NCBI RefSeq assembly: GCF_000417875.1
Contig: NW_006920870.1
Coordinates: 246,115 to 310,114 of the forward strand
Direction: 5' to 3'
DNA from: Pseudozyma flocculosa PF-1
Lineage: Eukaryota > Basidiomycota > Ustilaginomycetes > Ustilaginales > Ustilaginaceae
DNA: 64,000 bases
Of the stretch, positions 34,283 through 45,278 are shown piece by piece (positions within the stretch are counted from its first letter, which is position 1; every line of letters starts with the position of its first letter). Below the pieces are notes generated by a model, which worked only from the letters and a program-made list of their open reading frames with translations, was not told the origin of the DNA and made no database searches. The position numbers were made by a program, and so were the translations under genes.

Positions 34283-34320
34283 TTCGACTCGATTCGATTC
34301 GACTCGACTCGACTCGTTCG
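34283..34320. repeat. TCGAC/TCGAT microsatellite between convergent genes
   Basis: About seven pentamer units (TCGAC, TCGAT variants) fill part of the 107-base gap between the stop codons of the WLM protease gene and VPS16. Confidence 0.85.
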
Positions 34321-34335
34321 GGGGCGGGACGCGCG

Positions 34336-37300
34336 TCAGAGCTCGTCGAGCCTCGCTTGCAGCTCGTTGGCGACCGCGGCATTGGGGAGGCGATTGATGT
34401 AGGATCTTTTCGGGATCGATCGGTGGTGGTAAACAGGCCCGCAAGGGGAGGAAGGAGGAGGGAACAAGTCAGATGCGCTGGCCCTCGTCGCTCCGGATGG
34501 GGAGCGTGGAGGAGGGAGCGGGGGACGTACACGAGGGCGGCCTTGTCTGCCTTGTCGCTGCACTTTGCCATGTACCGCGGTACCTGGGACAGGTTTCCCG
34601 CCTCGACCAGTCGTTGGATAAAGGGCGTATAGCCCACCGGCGACTTTTTGCTGTTGGCTGCAGGCGAGCGAAGAGGGCGTGCGGGCGACAAGTGGCGGGG
34701 GGGTCCAAGGGTGTACGGGCATCCCCTCCGTATTAGCCCTTCGGCACCAACCCGCATGTCGAAGAGAGGGGGCGCGTGCGTGGCGGCGCCCGGCAGGCAA
34801 CGTACCAAAGTTCCACAGGGCGTCCCAGTCATTGCCGTCGGCGAGGGCGCGCATCTTGATGTACCACCACCTGCGATCGTTTACCTTGAACTCGCTGCGC
34901 AGCTTTTCGGCCTTTTTGTGCAGGTTGCTCCGCAGGCACTTGCGCAGCGTCTCGTTGAGCGAAAGACCGAGGTAGCCCGCACCGACGCCGCCGCCACCGC
35001 TGTTGTTGGCGACGACGTCTTCCTTGTCCAGTGCCTGTTGGAATGCGAGTAGTCGTGTCTGTTCTTCCACCAGCTGCGAGACCAAAGCGGGATTCGAAAG
35101 GACAGGACGGGGACGAGGTCAGCAGAGAGGGCCGGGCCTGGTGTACTCGACCTCCGAAAGGGCAGCGGGCGGGAGAGCGGGCAGGGGCGTACCTTGACCT
35201 CCAACACCCTCTCTTTGTCCTCTTGAAAAAACTTGGTGGCGCTCTTGAGCTTAAACACCTTGTCCGAGACGTGCGCCTCGCTGTCGGCGGGGATGGCGTA
35301 CGCCTCCTCGAGGGCGACGAGGGCCGAATCGGTGCGTCGGTCGTCCTGGTAGTAAAAGTCCTTGAGCAGGTCCCGATCCACCTCCTTGGCGTACACCTCG
35401 AGCAGGTTCGACGCCAGCGCAAGGTGCTGCCGCGTAGGCTGTAGGCCGTGCCATCCCGTGCCCGCCAGCACGCTCGCCCCGCCGCCGCCGCCGCCGATGG
35501 ACCCGGACTTCTCGCGCCCAGACGCAGACGCCTCGATCGCCGAGGTAGGTGCGAGCGCGTCCGAGATGGGCGCCTGGACGATGCGGAAAAAGTCGCCGCG
35601 CGACAGCTGCGCCATCAGCCGCAGCAGGACGTGGTAGATGAGGTCCGTGTCGCCGCTCTCGATGGCCTTGACCAGCGCCAGCTTGTCCTCGTGCATGTCG
35701 AGCAGCAGCGGCACCTGGTCAATCGCCCGCGCCTCGTGGTCCAGCAGCCGCGTCGCAAGGTTGCGCCGCCCGGCCTTCCACGCCGTCCACGCGACCTCCG
35801 AGAAGCTGATCGCCACGCCCATCCCGGATCGCCCGCTCCCGTTCGCAGACGGTGTCGTCGCGTCGGCTGCTCCGATACGAGCACTAGGCCCGTCTCCGAG
35901 TCCGCCGACGTCGCCGCTGCCACCCACGCCACCGCCAAACTGCGGATCGGCGTGGCTGAGCGTCGTGGCCATCTGGAACTTGCGCACGATGTCGTTGCAC
36001 AGCCGCTCCTCGGACTCGGCAATTACGGCGCTCGAGCCTCCGAGCGGCGGCCGCGACCGCGCGATCTTGGCGCGCGCCCAGTGCTTCAGGATCGGGTCTG
36101 GCCGGATGTGAAGGAAGTTGGCGATGCGGAGCGACAGGAGGTGGTGGTTCTGCGACGTCAACCGCGACAGGAGCGCCGTCGGGCCCGAAGCAATATACCT
36201 GCAAAGAGATGAAGCACGCCTGGTCAGCACTAGGTCCTTGCCACGTTGCAACGCCCTTCCACCGACCGACTCACTGGTCATACGAGATGGGGATGCCGAT
36301 CTCGTAGGCGCGAGCGGCGTTGAGCACCCGCAGCGTGCGCGTCAGCTCGACGAGCGGTGTCGGGTCGTACAGATCGATAAACGACTTGCCAAACGTGGCC
36401 GCCTAAGGGGGAGGACGGGAAAGGATGGCGCCAGGTCAGCAACGTCCTTGTTCACCGCGCGCATCGCCACTGCTCGAGCTTCGCTGCGACAGTGTCCGAC
36501 TCACCCTGAGCAGCTTCCTCTGCCAGCCAAGGTCCCATTCGTAGGCCGCAGCTCGCAGGCAGGTGTCGACGGCACCGGCGAGATCCGATCGGATGGCGCG
36601 TATCGCCTCGTCGGCCTTGGAGCTCTTCTTGGCAAACTGCTCGGCCGCGTCAAAGAGGAGCGCGGCAGGATCGCTCGAGCCGGGGCTGAAGACCTGCATC
36701 GAGACGTCCGGCACCTTTTGCAGGAACTCGTGGCGGTCCGAGCTGATGACGCGGAGGCCGTCGACCTCGCCGACGAGATGCACGGGCCCGGCGTAGTTGT
36801 AGCGGATCGAGTCGCCAAAGGGACCGACCATGACCACCTCGTCGGAAAAGGCGAGCGCGACGGTGTTGTTGCCACACCACTCGATGCTTCGAATGCCCGT
36901 CCGTCCGATGCCGCCCTTGCCTCGGCCATCGCCGCCGGGAGTGTCGAGCGCGCCACCCTCGACGACTGCGGCATCCTCGTAGGCGCCGCTGTTCCGGATG
37001 TCGAACTCGCTGAGGCTCCGCGAGAAATCGGCGCTCACCACCCACAGCTTCCAGTCTTCGGTGAGAAGCGCCAGGAGCTTGCCATTGGGCGAGGGCCGCA
37101 CCGCATAGAAAGGGCCGCGCGAGAGGCGCATGTCCTGGCAGGCCGACGAGGCCGACGAGGAGGAGGAGGATGCGGAGCGCGTGAGGGAGAGGAGCGTCTT
37201 GTCTCGAGCGATGAGGACGGTGGTCAGGCCGGTCGAGGAGACGGCAGGAGGGACGACGGCCCAGTCGGTGGGCAGGTGGGACGACGAGGCAAACGACCCC

Positions 37301-38305
37301 GATGGCAGCGGCGCGGCGGGATCCGCTGGAGGCAGGAGCTGAGGAGTGGGCAGGGGCCGCGACTCGTCGTCGAGCGAGGCGAAGGCGAAGCCGGACGGGC
37401 TCGCGCTCGCGGGGGCGTCATCGCCGATGCTGCTGCCGCTGCCGCTGTCTGGGTCGTGCTCGAGGCCGGGGAATCGCCATTCGATGAAGCGGCGCGCGCC
37501 GACGAGGGCGACGAGGCCGCCAGACCAGATCCTCGCCTCGAGGACGCCGGTCTCTGTCGCCTCGTGGCCGAGCGAGTGCTGGGTATAGTAGGCGTTGGAG
37601 GTGGCCTCCACTGGCTGCGGGCGGGAAGACGAAGAGGACGAGGCGCCGGCGGCGGGGATCGCGGCCGGGGTGGAGCGGTCGGACGAGGAGGGGCAGGGCG
37701 AGAGGAGGGTGTACACGCGGACGTAGCCCTCCTCGAGGACGACGACGAGCTGCTCGAGGGCGTTGAAGCCGAGCGCGATGATGCGGATTGACGGATCCCA
37801 CTGAGACGGGCGCGGTCGGTGTTGCGAAGCCGAGGCGCAGGGCGGGAGGGTCTGTCAGCGGCGAGGACGGTGACGGTGCGAGTTGACAAGTCGATGCGTG
37901 TCCGATGCGCTGCGATACGGCGACTCACGGGTATGCTCTCGACGAGTTGGCCTGCTGCGGTGTATACGAGGATCTTTGGCTTGAGCAGGGATGCCTTGCC
38001 TAGGGAGACGAGCCTGGTGGGATCGCGCACGAGGGCTGCCAGGGCGGGTGGGGGATGGGGGGTGGGGGGGGGGGGGTCAAGTTGTCGGTCAGCCTGTTGC
38101 TGCTGGTGCGCAGTGGTGTGCGCGGGCGACATGAGCATGGCGCGGTGCGGTGATGCCCACCTAGGAGGCCGCCGTTTGAGGCAGCTGCGACGTTGTAGTC
38201 TGCGAGGTTTTCGATGCCCCAGCTGAGCGAGTATACGTCTGCCTTTCGGTAGAAGACGTCTTGCAGGCTGGACCACTCGGTGGTGGGGTGCGGCAGCTGC
38301 ACCAT
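34336..38305 (-). CDS. VPS16: Vacuolar sorting protein Vps16, HOPS/CORVET core subunit
   Basis: Eight exons: 38305-38161, 38035-37929, 37800-36505, 36402-36275, 36198-35193, 35073-34806, 34657-34531 and 34405-34336. They join in phase to 1048 residues. Vps16 holds Vps33 in the HOPS and CORVET tethers that fuse endosomes with the vacuole. The N-terminal propeller begins MVQLPHPTTEWSSLQDVFYR and contains LVRDPTRLVSLGKASLLKPK. The C-terminal solenoid shows AATFGKSFIDLYDPTPLVEL, RTLRVLNAARAYEIGIPISY, ATRLLDHEARAIDQVPLLLD, DRDLLKDFYYQDDRRTDSAL and KLRSEFKVNDRRWWYIKMRA. It is longer than the usual ~840 residues because of Ser/Gly/Ala insertions in the propeller and before the solenoid. The last exon (SYINRLPNAAVANELQARL) is the least certain junction. 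Its promoter is shared with PRKRIP1. Confidence 0.93.
38064..38076. repeat. Homopolymer of 13 G inside VPS16 intron 1
   Basis: A run of 13 G on the plus strand falls in the first VPS16 intron as a C-run near its acceptor, where it acts as the polypyrimidine tract. More G-runs flank it at 38046-38063. Such runs are prone to length variation and sequencing error. Confidence 0.9.
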
Positions 38306-38649
38306 GGTGTGCCGTTGCGTGGGTGGGGTTCGGATGTATGTATAGGAGTGTGATGCTGGCTGTGCGAGCAGTAGTGGTGGCGGGCGAGAGGGCGAGGAGG
38401 AGGCGGAGGAGGTGAAGGAGGACGAGGAAGGAGAGAGCCAAGGCTGCCGTGCTCGACGCGGGCGGGCGCGCGGGCCATGCAAGGTGGAGGGAGCGAGGCT
38501 GGTCGGGCGTCGCTCTTTTGGCTCGACGTGGCCTTTGTCTGCTCTCCTCCTCAACGCCAATTTCCAGTCTCGCCTTTGCCGCCACCACCACCACCACCAC
38601 CACCACCACCATCCTCGCACCGCCGTCCACTGTCCAGCAAACTTCCACA
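38306..38649. promoter_or_regulatory. Bidirectional promoter VPS16/PRKRIP1 with CAC repeat
   Basis: Only 344 bases separate the divergent start codons. A (CAC)n microsatellite of about ten units lies at 38582-38611, close to the PRKRIP1 start. No TATA element is evident. Confidence 0.5.
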
Positions 38650-39438
38650 ATGAGCACATCACCCCAAGCCGGCCCCTCGGCCGCCTCACCCATCCGCAAG
38701 AGGCACCACCTCGACCCGCACGAGCAGCAGGCCCGCGCACTCGAAAAGCTCCTCGCACACCCAGAAAGGCAGGTACACATCCCCGCCCCACCCCGCGAAA
38801 AGTCAATCAGGCCCCCGCGCGAGATACAGAAGAACGTCGTCGGTTCCAGCGCGGGTGCGGGCAGCGGCGAGTTCCACGTCTACAAGCACGCAAGGAGGAG
38901 AGAGTACGAGCGCATCAAGCTCATGGAGGACGGCGCCAACAAGGTGAGAAGGCGGGTGCACATACGCCATCGGCAGCGTCATCGATCTCACCGTCATCGC
39001 CTGCTGACTCCTTGTCGTCACTGTCCTCTCACCCCTCCTCGCCCCCTTTGACGACGACATCAGATCATGCAAGCCGAAGAGTTTGCGCGCCAGCACGCCG
39101 CCAAAGTCATGCAGGACGAGGCAAAGACGGACAAGAACCGCGCAAAACGCGAAAAGAAGAAGCTCGCCGCACTCAAGGCAAGGGCCGCCGCCAAAGGCCA
39201 GAACCCGGACAAGGTCAAGCTCCACGACGGACCGGGTCGCGGCGACGGGGCCCGGGCTGGTCGACGCGACTCAAATGACGGCGACGACGACGACGGCGAG
39301 GCATCCAAGCGCAGGCGGATCCACAACGAAGAGACGGGCGGAATCCTCTTCCGCAAGAAGGGCGACGACGACGACGAAGAAGAAGAAGGTGACGGCGAGA
39401 GCAGCCGTGGCGAGGAAGGGGAGCCGAGGGACGCCTAA
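38650..39438 (+). CDS. PRKRIP1: PRKRIP1 homolog (DUF1168), splicing-associated nuclear protein
   Basis: Exons 38650-38943 and 39064-39438, with a 120-nt intron, encode 222 residues. The DUF1168 core reads REIQKNVVGSSAGAGSGEFH followed by VYKHARRREYERIKLMED, nearly diagnostic for the family. A Lys/Arg-rich helical region follows (NRAKREKKKLAALKARAAAK), and the tail is strongly acidic with ILFRKKGDDDDEEEE. The human protein is a component of catalytically active spliceosomes and was first described as binding PKR; a splicing role here follows from the family. The start is the only ATG that precedes the conserved core in frame (CACAATGAGC). Confidence 0.92.
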
Positions 39439-39780
39439 GGGCCATCAACCTCGTCCTGGCGGTCATCATAGGCGCCGACGGCCCTGTTATACTTTTACCT
39501 GTTCTACGTTTCAACATTACACGTCTCTCTCTCTCCGCGCTGCCGTCGCCGACGACCTTCGTGATGTTGTACTACCGACCGCGTAACTAAAACACTGCTT
39601 GAATCGCTAAGCCTATCCATCATCCAGCCCCGGCTTCGAGTACAGCGGCTAATGCAGCGAAATCCTCGGCCTTCGACCAGAGGTCACATCCCAGACCAAG
39701 TGGAACATGGTGATTTCACAAATGCGCTGGCCGCAAGATAAAAGGTGGATTTCTACCTCTCCCTGGCTGAACCGTGTTCC

Positions 39781-40320
39781 TTGCATTTGCCTTGCACCTT
39801 GCAGAGATGCTACATCCTTTCTGGCAAGCTCACCTTGTAGCCCTGAACAAGCTGAGCACCTGAATGTGTATTGCAGCCACATGCAATAAGGTAGTTGTGA
39901 AGCAGAAGCCCATGAAAAGGTGGTGGAAGTTCATTCTCTTCCAGCATTTTCAACACTTTTGCTCAACAAATCCCCACATCTGTCCAGAGAAGGGCCCTGC
40001 AAGCCTGCTCATCTGCTAGTCCTGATCCCCAGGCTTGCAATGATGCCAAGGGCAGTCAGCTTATGGCCTTAAAAGCGTTTTTGCTGCATCCAAAGCAGGA
40101 ACTGCCTCCTTTTCTTCCTGCATCAACCTCTGGCACCTTCTTGGCTATTTCACCATGGCTTTGGACATCAAGGATGCCTTTATGTTGTAGCCCTGAGTCA
40201 GCTGAGCATTTGTATATGCAATGCAGGTGCCTTTGAAAACTAAGCTTGTGCAGCAGAAGCCCTTGCAAAGTAGGTTGAGGTTGATTTTGACGCTTTGTTT
40301 GCCACTCTCCACTGTAGCTC
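39781..40320. mobile_element. CpG-depleted, AT-richer island, probable transposon relic
   Basis: In these 540 bases I count only two CG dinucleotides (at about 40076 and 40290), whereas neighbouring DNA has several per 60-base line. TG and CA are abundant, and GC content is near 47% against well over 60% around it. Two diverged copies of one segment lie inside: 39835-39911 and 40185-40262. Each runs from TTGTAGCCCTGA through GCTGAGCA to GCAGAAGCCC at the same spacing. Read on the minus strand the two give GAQLVQGYK and NAQLTQGYN, suggesting a former coding sequence. No intact frame, terminal repeat or known transposase motif was recognised. Loss of CpG by methylation and deamination of a silenced element is the simplest inference. 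Confidence 0.5.
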
Positions 40321-40329
40321 TCCAAATTC

Positions 40330-43060
40330 CCGGTACAAATGGCCTCAAAGCGCCCGCTCTCCTGATGCTTCTGATCTTCGGACATGGACATGCAACAATG
40401 TTATCTGATCTGGTCTGGCATGTCTTGCTGGCCATTGCTGGGCCAACAGCTACGCTGAACCAAAGGCGCTCGCTGCTGTCCACCCGTCGTCGATGAGTGC
40501 AAGGTCCTCCTCTCCTCGTCTTCCTCCCCGCTGAACGCCAACGTCTCGTTTTCACCGCCACTCTTCCCGAATTGGCAGGTTGGGTCAACTCGCATCTCGT
40601 GGTGCCGTTCTGTCTGCCGTCATCGTTGTCGTCGCCGTGATGGCCGCCACTGTCATCGTAGTCGATCGCCTGCCCCGTCGATTGCCAAGAGACGACGGCG
40701 GTGGGCGTGAGAACTTGGCCATCGGTGCAGACAGGCACGCACGCTCGCACGCTGGCACGCAGGGTGGCAAGAGCTTAATCAGGAGCGACGAGTGGCGGGT
40801 CCAGTTCGGCCGACTTCTGGATGAGCCGACAAGCGGGCTGGTTGGCGGGCGTACGGCCATCGACGAGGTCGGTCGTGGTGATTCCAGGAACGGACGGAGG
40901 CCGAGGCAGGCACGGCAAGGGCTCGCCGAGCCAAGCGAACGAACGGGCCGAACGAACGCACGAACAGATGGCCACGCGAGGCCGGGGGCGGAGCGCACGT
41001 TCTGCGTTGCCACTCCATGGACTGACTACCCCGGACCTAGCTTCTCGTTCTGACAGCTGAGCCCTGGCGCGCCCCCCCGCACTGCCCCGCACTCGTCTGG
41101 CGAGAAGGGTGAGGGAAAGCGGGGTTGGGACGGGTTGCCTTTCTTGGTGAGTACACACCTCTTACCTCGAGACTGACCGACGCGGGGAGCGAGAGCGGAC
41201 GCTGGCTGTCATCGACAGGCGCCGCGGAGGGACTCCCGGCGAGACTTGGGCGCGCGTGCGCCATCGGGGCCGGGGCCGCCCGGGAGAACTGCGAGGCGAG
41301 AGAAAGGGTGCGTCCTGGCCGGCCGCGAATCGAAACTGGCAGGGTGATGGACGGCGGGTCGGACAGGTACCTGGACCGGCGCTTGAGATGGACCATCACA
41401 CTGTCTGTTCTGTGAGCATCGCAGGCGGCTGTGCTGTTGTCGAGATGACGACGATGGGCGAGGTCATGGCAATGATGGTCGTGTACGGTGGGCTACGGCG
41501 CGCTGCGGAGAGTTTACCGAAGGCCAAACAGCGGTGCGGCGGTGCGGTGCAGGGTTGAACAAAAGGGCGGTAGAGTAGTGGCCGTGTCGGTGGTGGCTGG
41601 GACGGCTTTCGGAGCAATGGGCAATCGGAGCTGCAACCTTGGCTCCAGGCAGTCGCCGGTGGTGGGTGTACGGTGGTGCAGGTTGCGATGGAGTTTGCGT
41701 TATGCGCGTGCGAAGGGCGACGGTGCTGGTAGGTTGAAGGTCGAGGCAGGCGGCTACGACGGGTGGGTACAGTAGGAAGGACGACGACGTGGTGGTGGTA
41801 CGGCGGCAAGCCGAGGGACCGGCGGGGCTGAGGCGGTTGGCCCACAGGCGAAAGGCGACAGGCGACAAGCGAGGCTGCCGGTGCGAGGCTTTCCGACAGG
41901 TCGGAGTCGAGTCTCAGAGTGCGTCGATCCGCCGTTGTGCGTTGCGCCTCTGCGCGTGTGTGTCCCCCTTCACCCCGCTTCCCCGCAGTCTGGCGGTTGG
42001 ACCCCTAAACGCACCCACCTCTCCTGCGCGCCCGTACGACCACCTGCCTGCACCGCACCAACCCCGCATCCTCGTCCTCGTCGTCCTCCTCTCCTCTCGG
42101 CCTCGTCCTCGTCGTCACCACCACCACCACCCACCACTCTCGCCGAACTACAACCGAGCCGCATCACCACCGCACGGCACCTCGTCGTCCGAACCAGCGC
42201 ACCGCCGATCCGCACCCTCGGTTCGCCCGCCCGCCTGCCTGCTTGCATCGCTGCCACCCGCTTCGGCATATTTCCTTCATCGCCCCTCGGCCTCGTCGCT
42301 CGTTGCCCTGCTGCGCTCCGCCGGCTCCCCTGGGTCATCCTATCCAAGTCTCGGAGCAATACCTCTCCCCATAATCACCCGCCCAGCCAATCGCACCCAC
42401 GGTCGGTTCCATCTCTCCGACACTCCGGCCCGTCCAGGCGCCATTCGCCCGAACAGACGCCCGCCTGCCAGCTAGTGCACACCCTCGGCCCCTGCTTACC
42501 TAGTTCATGCTGCTGCACAGACACCAGGGATCGCACCTCTAGACAGCCACCACTGCGGCAAAACCGGCTTCAGCTGGAGCCGGCACCGCCCTTCTTCCTG
42601 CTCGCGCGCCCGTCGACGCCGATCCACTGCTTCGGGAACCGATATCGATCCATCAAACGCACCACCGCTTCCTGCCACGAGGCCCCCAGGCTCTTCGGGG
42701 CGCCGTTGCTCCAGATCAGCCCACCTGGGTCCACCACGCACGGCACCACTCATCCTCGCATCTCTTCTTGCTTGCTGTCTCTTCTCCTCGCTCTGGGCCT
42801 AGCTTGTTCTTCTTCACGTTCACTGCTGCTGCCGCCGCCGCCGCTCGCTTGATCTTGCGCTCCTGCCTGGCCACAGCGGTCCTGTCGCGACACAGATCCA
42901 ACACTACTGTCCGGGGCGACAGCCGACGCCCGCTGTTGCCTGCTTGTGCCGCTGCTTCCTTCCGCGCCCGGCCCGGCCTTGCCTGCTACCTACCGGACAG
43001 AGGGACCGACGTCCGCCTCCGCGCGTGTCCTGCCAGAGCATGACGACCGACCCCCAATCG
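40330..43060. other. Long gene-poor region upstream of glucoamylase
   Basis: Normal GC content returns after 40330. No convincing gene was found. A minus-strand frame at 41399-41165 (MVHLKRRSRYLSDPPSITLP onward) ends at a GTAAGAG donor and could be one exon, but nothing joins it clearly. From about 41940 the plus strand becomes strongly pyrimidine-rich with CCACC and TCCTC words, as expected of a long promoter or leader for the glucoamylase gene. Confidence 0.45.
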
Positions 43061-43077
43061 ACGTCCGACATGAGAGG

Positions 43078-43087
43078 GATAAAAGGT
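43078..43087 (+). promoter_or_regulatory. TATA-like element of glucoamylase gene
   Basis: GATAAAAGG lies about 160 bases before the ATG at 43244 and downstream of the alternative in-frame ATG at 43040. If it is used, it supports 43244 as the translation start. Confidence 0.4.
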
Positions 43088-43243
43088 CGAGATGCGGAGC
43101 CCCTCTTTCCTCCCCGCTCCTCGTCATCCCACACAGCTCCTCCTACACGGCAGCCCCCCAGCTACCACTCCACCTCCTCCTCCTCATCTCCTCTTCTAGA
43201 CCCGCCCCGCTCTCCCCCTTGCTACCCCCTCGATCCAGAAGCC

Positions 43244-44734
43244 ATGGTCGCCATCGTCAGCAAGCGTCGCGCCTCGAAGCCCTTTGTGCTGCTCGGCAGC
43301 GCCGGCCTGGCCCTCATCCTCGTCGTCCTCTGCGCCTTTAGCGGCAACGCCGAGGCCGCCAGCATCTCGCGCTCCCTCCTCGGCCTCAAGCAGGAGCTTT
43401 CGAAGCGCACCACCACCGTCAGCTATGCCTACAACCGCATGATTGCCAACATCGGCGGCGCTTCGCCCAGCGGCAGCTCCAACCAGGTCCCCGGCGTGCC
43501 CGCCGGCACCGTCATCGCCGCCCCCTCGACGGCCAACCCCAACTACTTCTACGCCTGGATCCGCGACGCCGCCCTCACCATGAAGGTCGTCGTCAGCCAG
43601 GGCACCCTCGACCGCACCCTCATCGAGAACTACATCAAGGTCGAGAAGATCCACCAGCAGAACTCGGACGGCTCGGCCTCGCTCGGAGAGCCCAAGTTCA
43701 ACCCGGACGGCAGCCGCTTCACGGGCCCCTGGGGACGCCCCCAGAACGACGGCCCGGCGCTGCGCGCCTCGACGCTCATCGCCTACGCCAAGCGCATCGG
43801 CCTCAGCGACCCGCTCGTTACGAACACCCTCTACACGCCCTCGCTCACCGGCGGCAGCCTGATCAAGACCGACCTCGAGTACGTGTCGCACCACTGGCAG
43901 GACAGCTCGTTTGACCTGTGGGAGGAGGTCAACGGCCAGCACTTTTTCAACCAGGCCGTGTCGCGCCGCGCCCTCCTCGACGGTGCCAAGTTTGCCACCA
44001 GCCTCAACGACCCGGGCGCAGCCTCGTGGTACAACCAGCAGGCCGCCTCGATCAAGACGAGCATGCAGAGCTTCTGGAACTCGGGCAGCGGCTACGTGAC
44101 GGCCTACCAGGGCGTCGGCGGCCGCTCGGGCCTCGACTGCGCCGTCATGCTCGGCGCCCTGCGCGGCTGGGACACGACCACGGCCACGGCCGTCGACACG
44201 ACCGAGTTTGGCCCGGCCTCGGACAAGATCCTCGCCACGCACAAGAAGTACGTCGACAGCTTCCGCAGCCTGTACGGCATCAACAAGGGCGCCGCCGCCC
44301 CCGCCGCCGTCGCCACGGGACGCTACCAGGAGGACGTCTACGACGGCGTCGGAACGTCCAGGGGCAACCCGTGGTACATCTGCACCCTCTCGTCGGCCGA
44401 GATCATCAACACGGCCGTCTCGGTGTTCAACTCGCGCGGCTCGATCACCATCACGTCGATCTCGCTGCCCTTCTTCCAGCAGTTTGCCTCGGGCCTCTCG
44501 ACGGGCACGTTCGCCGCCGGCTCGAGCCAGTTCAACAACATCATCACGGGCATGAAGACCATGTCCAAGGGCTTCGTCGACATCGTCCAGAGCCACAGCT
44601 GGACCAACGGAAGCCTCAACGAGGAGTTCAACCGCGACACGGGCTTCAACCAGGGCGCCCGCGACCTCACCTGGAGCTACGCCGCCTTTGTCTCCAACGA
44701 CGGCGCCGCCAACGGCCAGTTCCTCAAGGTCTAA
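43244..44734 (+). CDS. Secreted glucoamylase, GH15, without starch-binding domain
   Basis: A single exon of 496 residues from ATG 43244. Glucoamylase (EC 3.2.1.3) releases glucose from the non-reducing ends of starch. Residues 1-38 form a signal peptide or anchor (RRASKPFVLLGSAGLALILV then NAEAA). The GH15 domain starts at TVSYAYNRMIANIG and has the substrate-site segment YFYAWIRDAALTMKV. The general acid is predicted as Glu227 in FDLWEEVNGQ and the general base as Glu460 in GSLNEEFNRDTG, and the domain ends ARDLTWSYAAF. The protein stops right after the catalytic domain, with no CBM20. The frame is open upstream to an ATG at 43040, which would add a 68-residue hydrophilic N-terminus and make a type II membrane protein; the TATA-like element favours the shorter form. 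Confidence 0.93.
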   Translation: MVAIVSKRRASKPFVLLGSAGLALILVVLCAFSGNAEAASISRSLLGLKQELSKRTTTVSYAYNRMIANIGGASPSGSSNQVPGVPAGTVIAAPSTANPNYFYAWIRDAALTMKVVVSQGTLDRTLIENYIKVEKIHQQNSDGSASLGEPKFNPDGSRFTGPWGRPQNDGPALRASTLIAYAKRIGLSDPLVTNTLYTPSLTGGSLIKTDLEYVSHHWQDSSFDLWEEVNGQHFFNQAVSRRALLDGAKFATSLNDPGAASWYNQQAASIKTSMQSFWNSGSGYVTAYQGVGGRSGLDCAVMLGALRGWDTTTATAVDTTEFGPASDKILATHKKYVDSFRSLYGINKGAAAPAAVATGRYQEDVYDGVGTSRGNPWYICTLSSAEIINTAVSVFNSRGSITITSISLPFFQQFASGLSTGTFAAGSSQFNNIITGMKTMSKGFVDIVQSHSWTNGSLNEEFNRDTGFNQGARDLTWSYAAFVSNDGAANGQFLKV

Positions 44735-45278
44735 GCGGTGGGGCCCCGACGGACGGCGATCCACGGAGGCGAGGCCGCTCTGCTGGACGCGACGCGATCC
44801 AACGATCGCGCGACGTCCTTGGCATGCTTTCCCCCGTCGACGGCTTGAGCCCTCGCAACGCCTACTCCAAACCCCCCATCACATCTCTAGACGCCGCTCT
44901 GCGGACAAATCTATAAACGCGCACCGCTTCCGTCGGTGTAGACACGACCTGTTCCCTCGCTCACCATCCCGGGTATCAGAATCAGACCCACAATGTCACG
45001 GCCACAGCTCTTCTGTCTTTGAGCTCACGGAAATCTCATACAGTCGACCGAAGAAGCGGCGAGGACGTGGACGTGTGAGATTGATTGTTCTGACGCCCTC
45101 CGACCAGAGGGAGGGCGGGGGGCCTCGTCAAGTGGCGACGATTATCATGACAGGGGAGACAGGGAGGAAGGGAGGGTACGAGGCGACGAGGCGACACATG
45201 GGATCGAGGAGGAGTGCGTGAAGAGCGAGCCGCTCGACCAGCAGGGCGACGGAGCGCAGGCAGCGGGGGTGGCGGCGC
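44735..45278. other. Convergent intergenic region, no gene seen
   Basis: About 540 bases lie between the stop codons of the glucoamylase gene and the minus-strand secreted-protein gene. No conserved frame or repeat was recognised. This presumably holds both 3' untranslated regions. Confidence 0.45.

Noticed and set aside
37464..37476. GCCGGGGAATCGCC inside VPS16, like a tRNA T arm
   Set aside because: It is coding sequence of the propeller; no acceptor, D or anticodon arm fits around it.
36118..37791. A 557-codon plus-strand frame opposite VPS16
   Set aside because: Runs across VPS16 introns and exons alike and matches nothing; antisense shadow.
41881..42852. A 323-codon Pro/Ser/Arg-rich plus-strand frame before glucoamylase
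   Set aside because: Pyrimidine-rich leader DNA open in all three frames; no codon preference or domain.
43196..44764. A 522-codon minus-strand frame opposite glucoamylase
   Set aside because: Antisense shadow of a GC-rich conserved gene; composition is Arg/Gly/Val/Ala with no motif.
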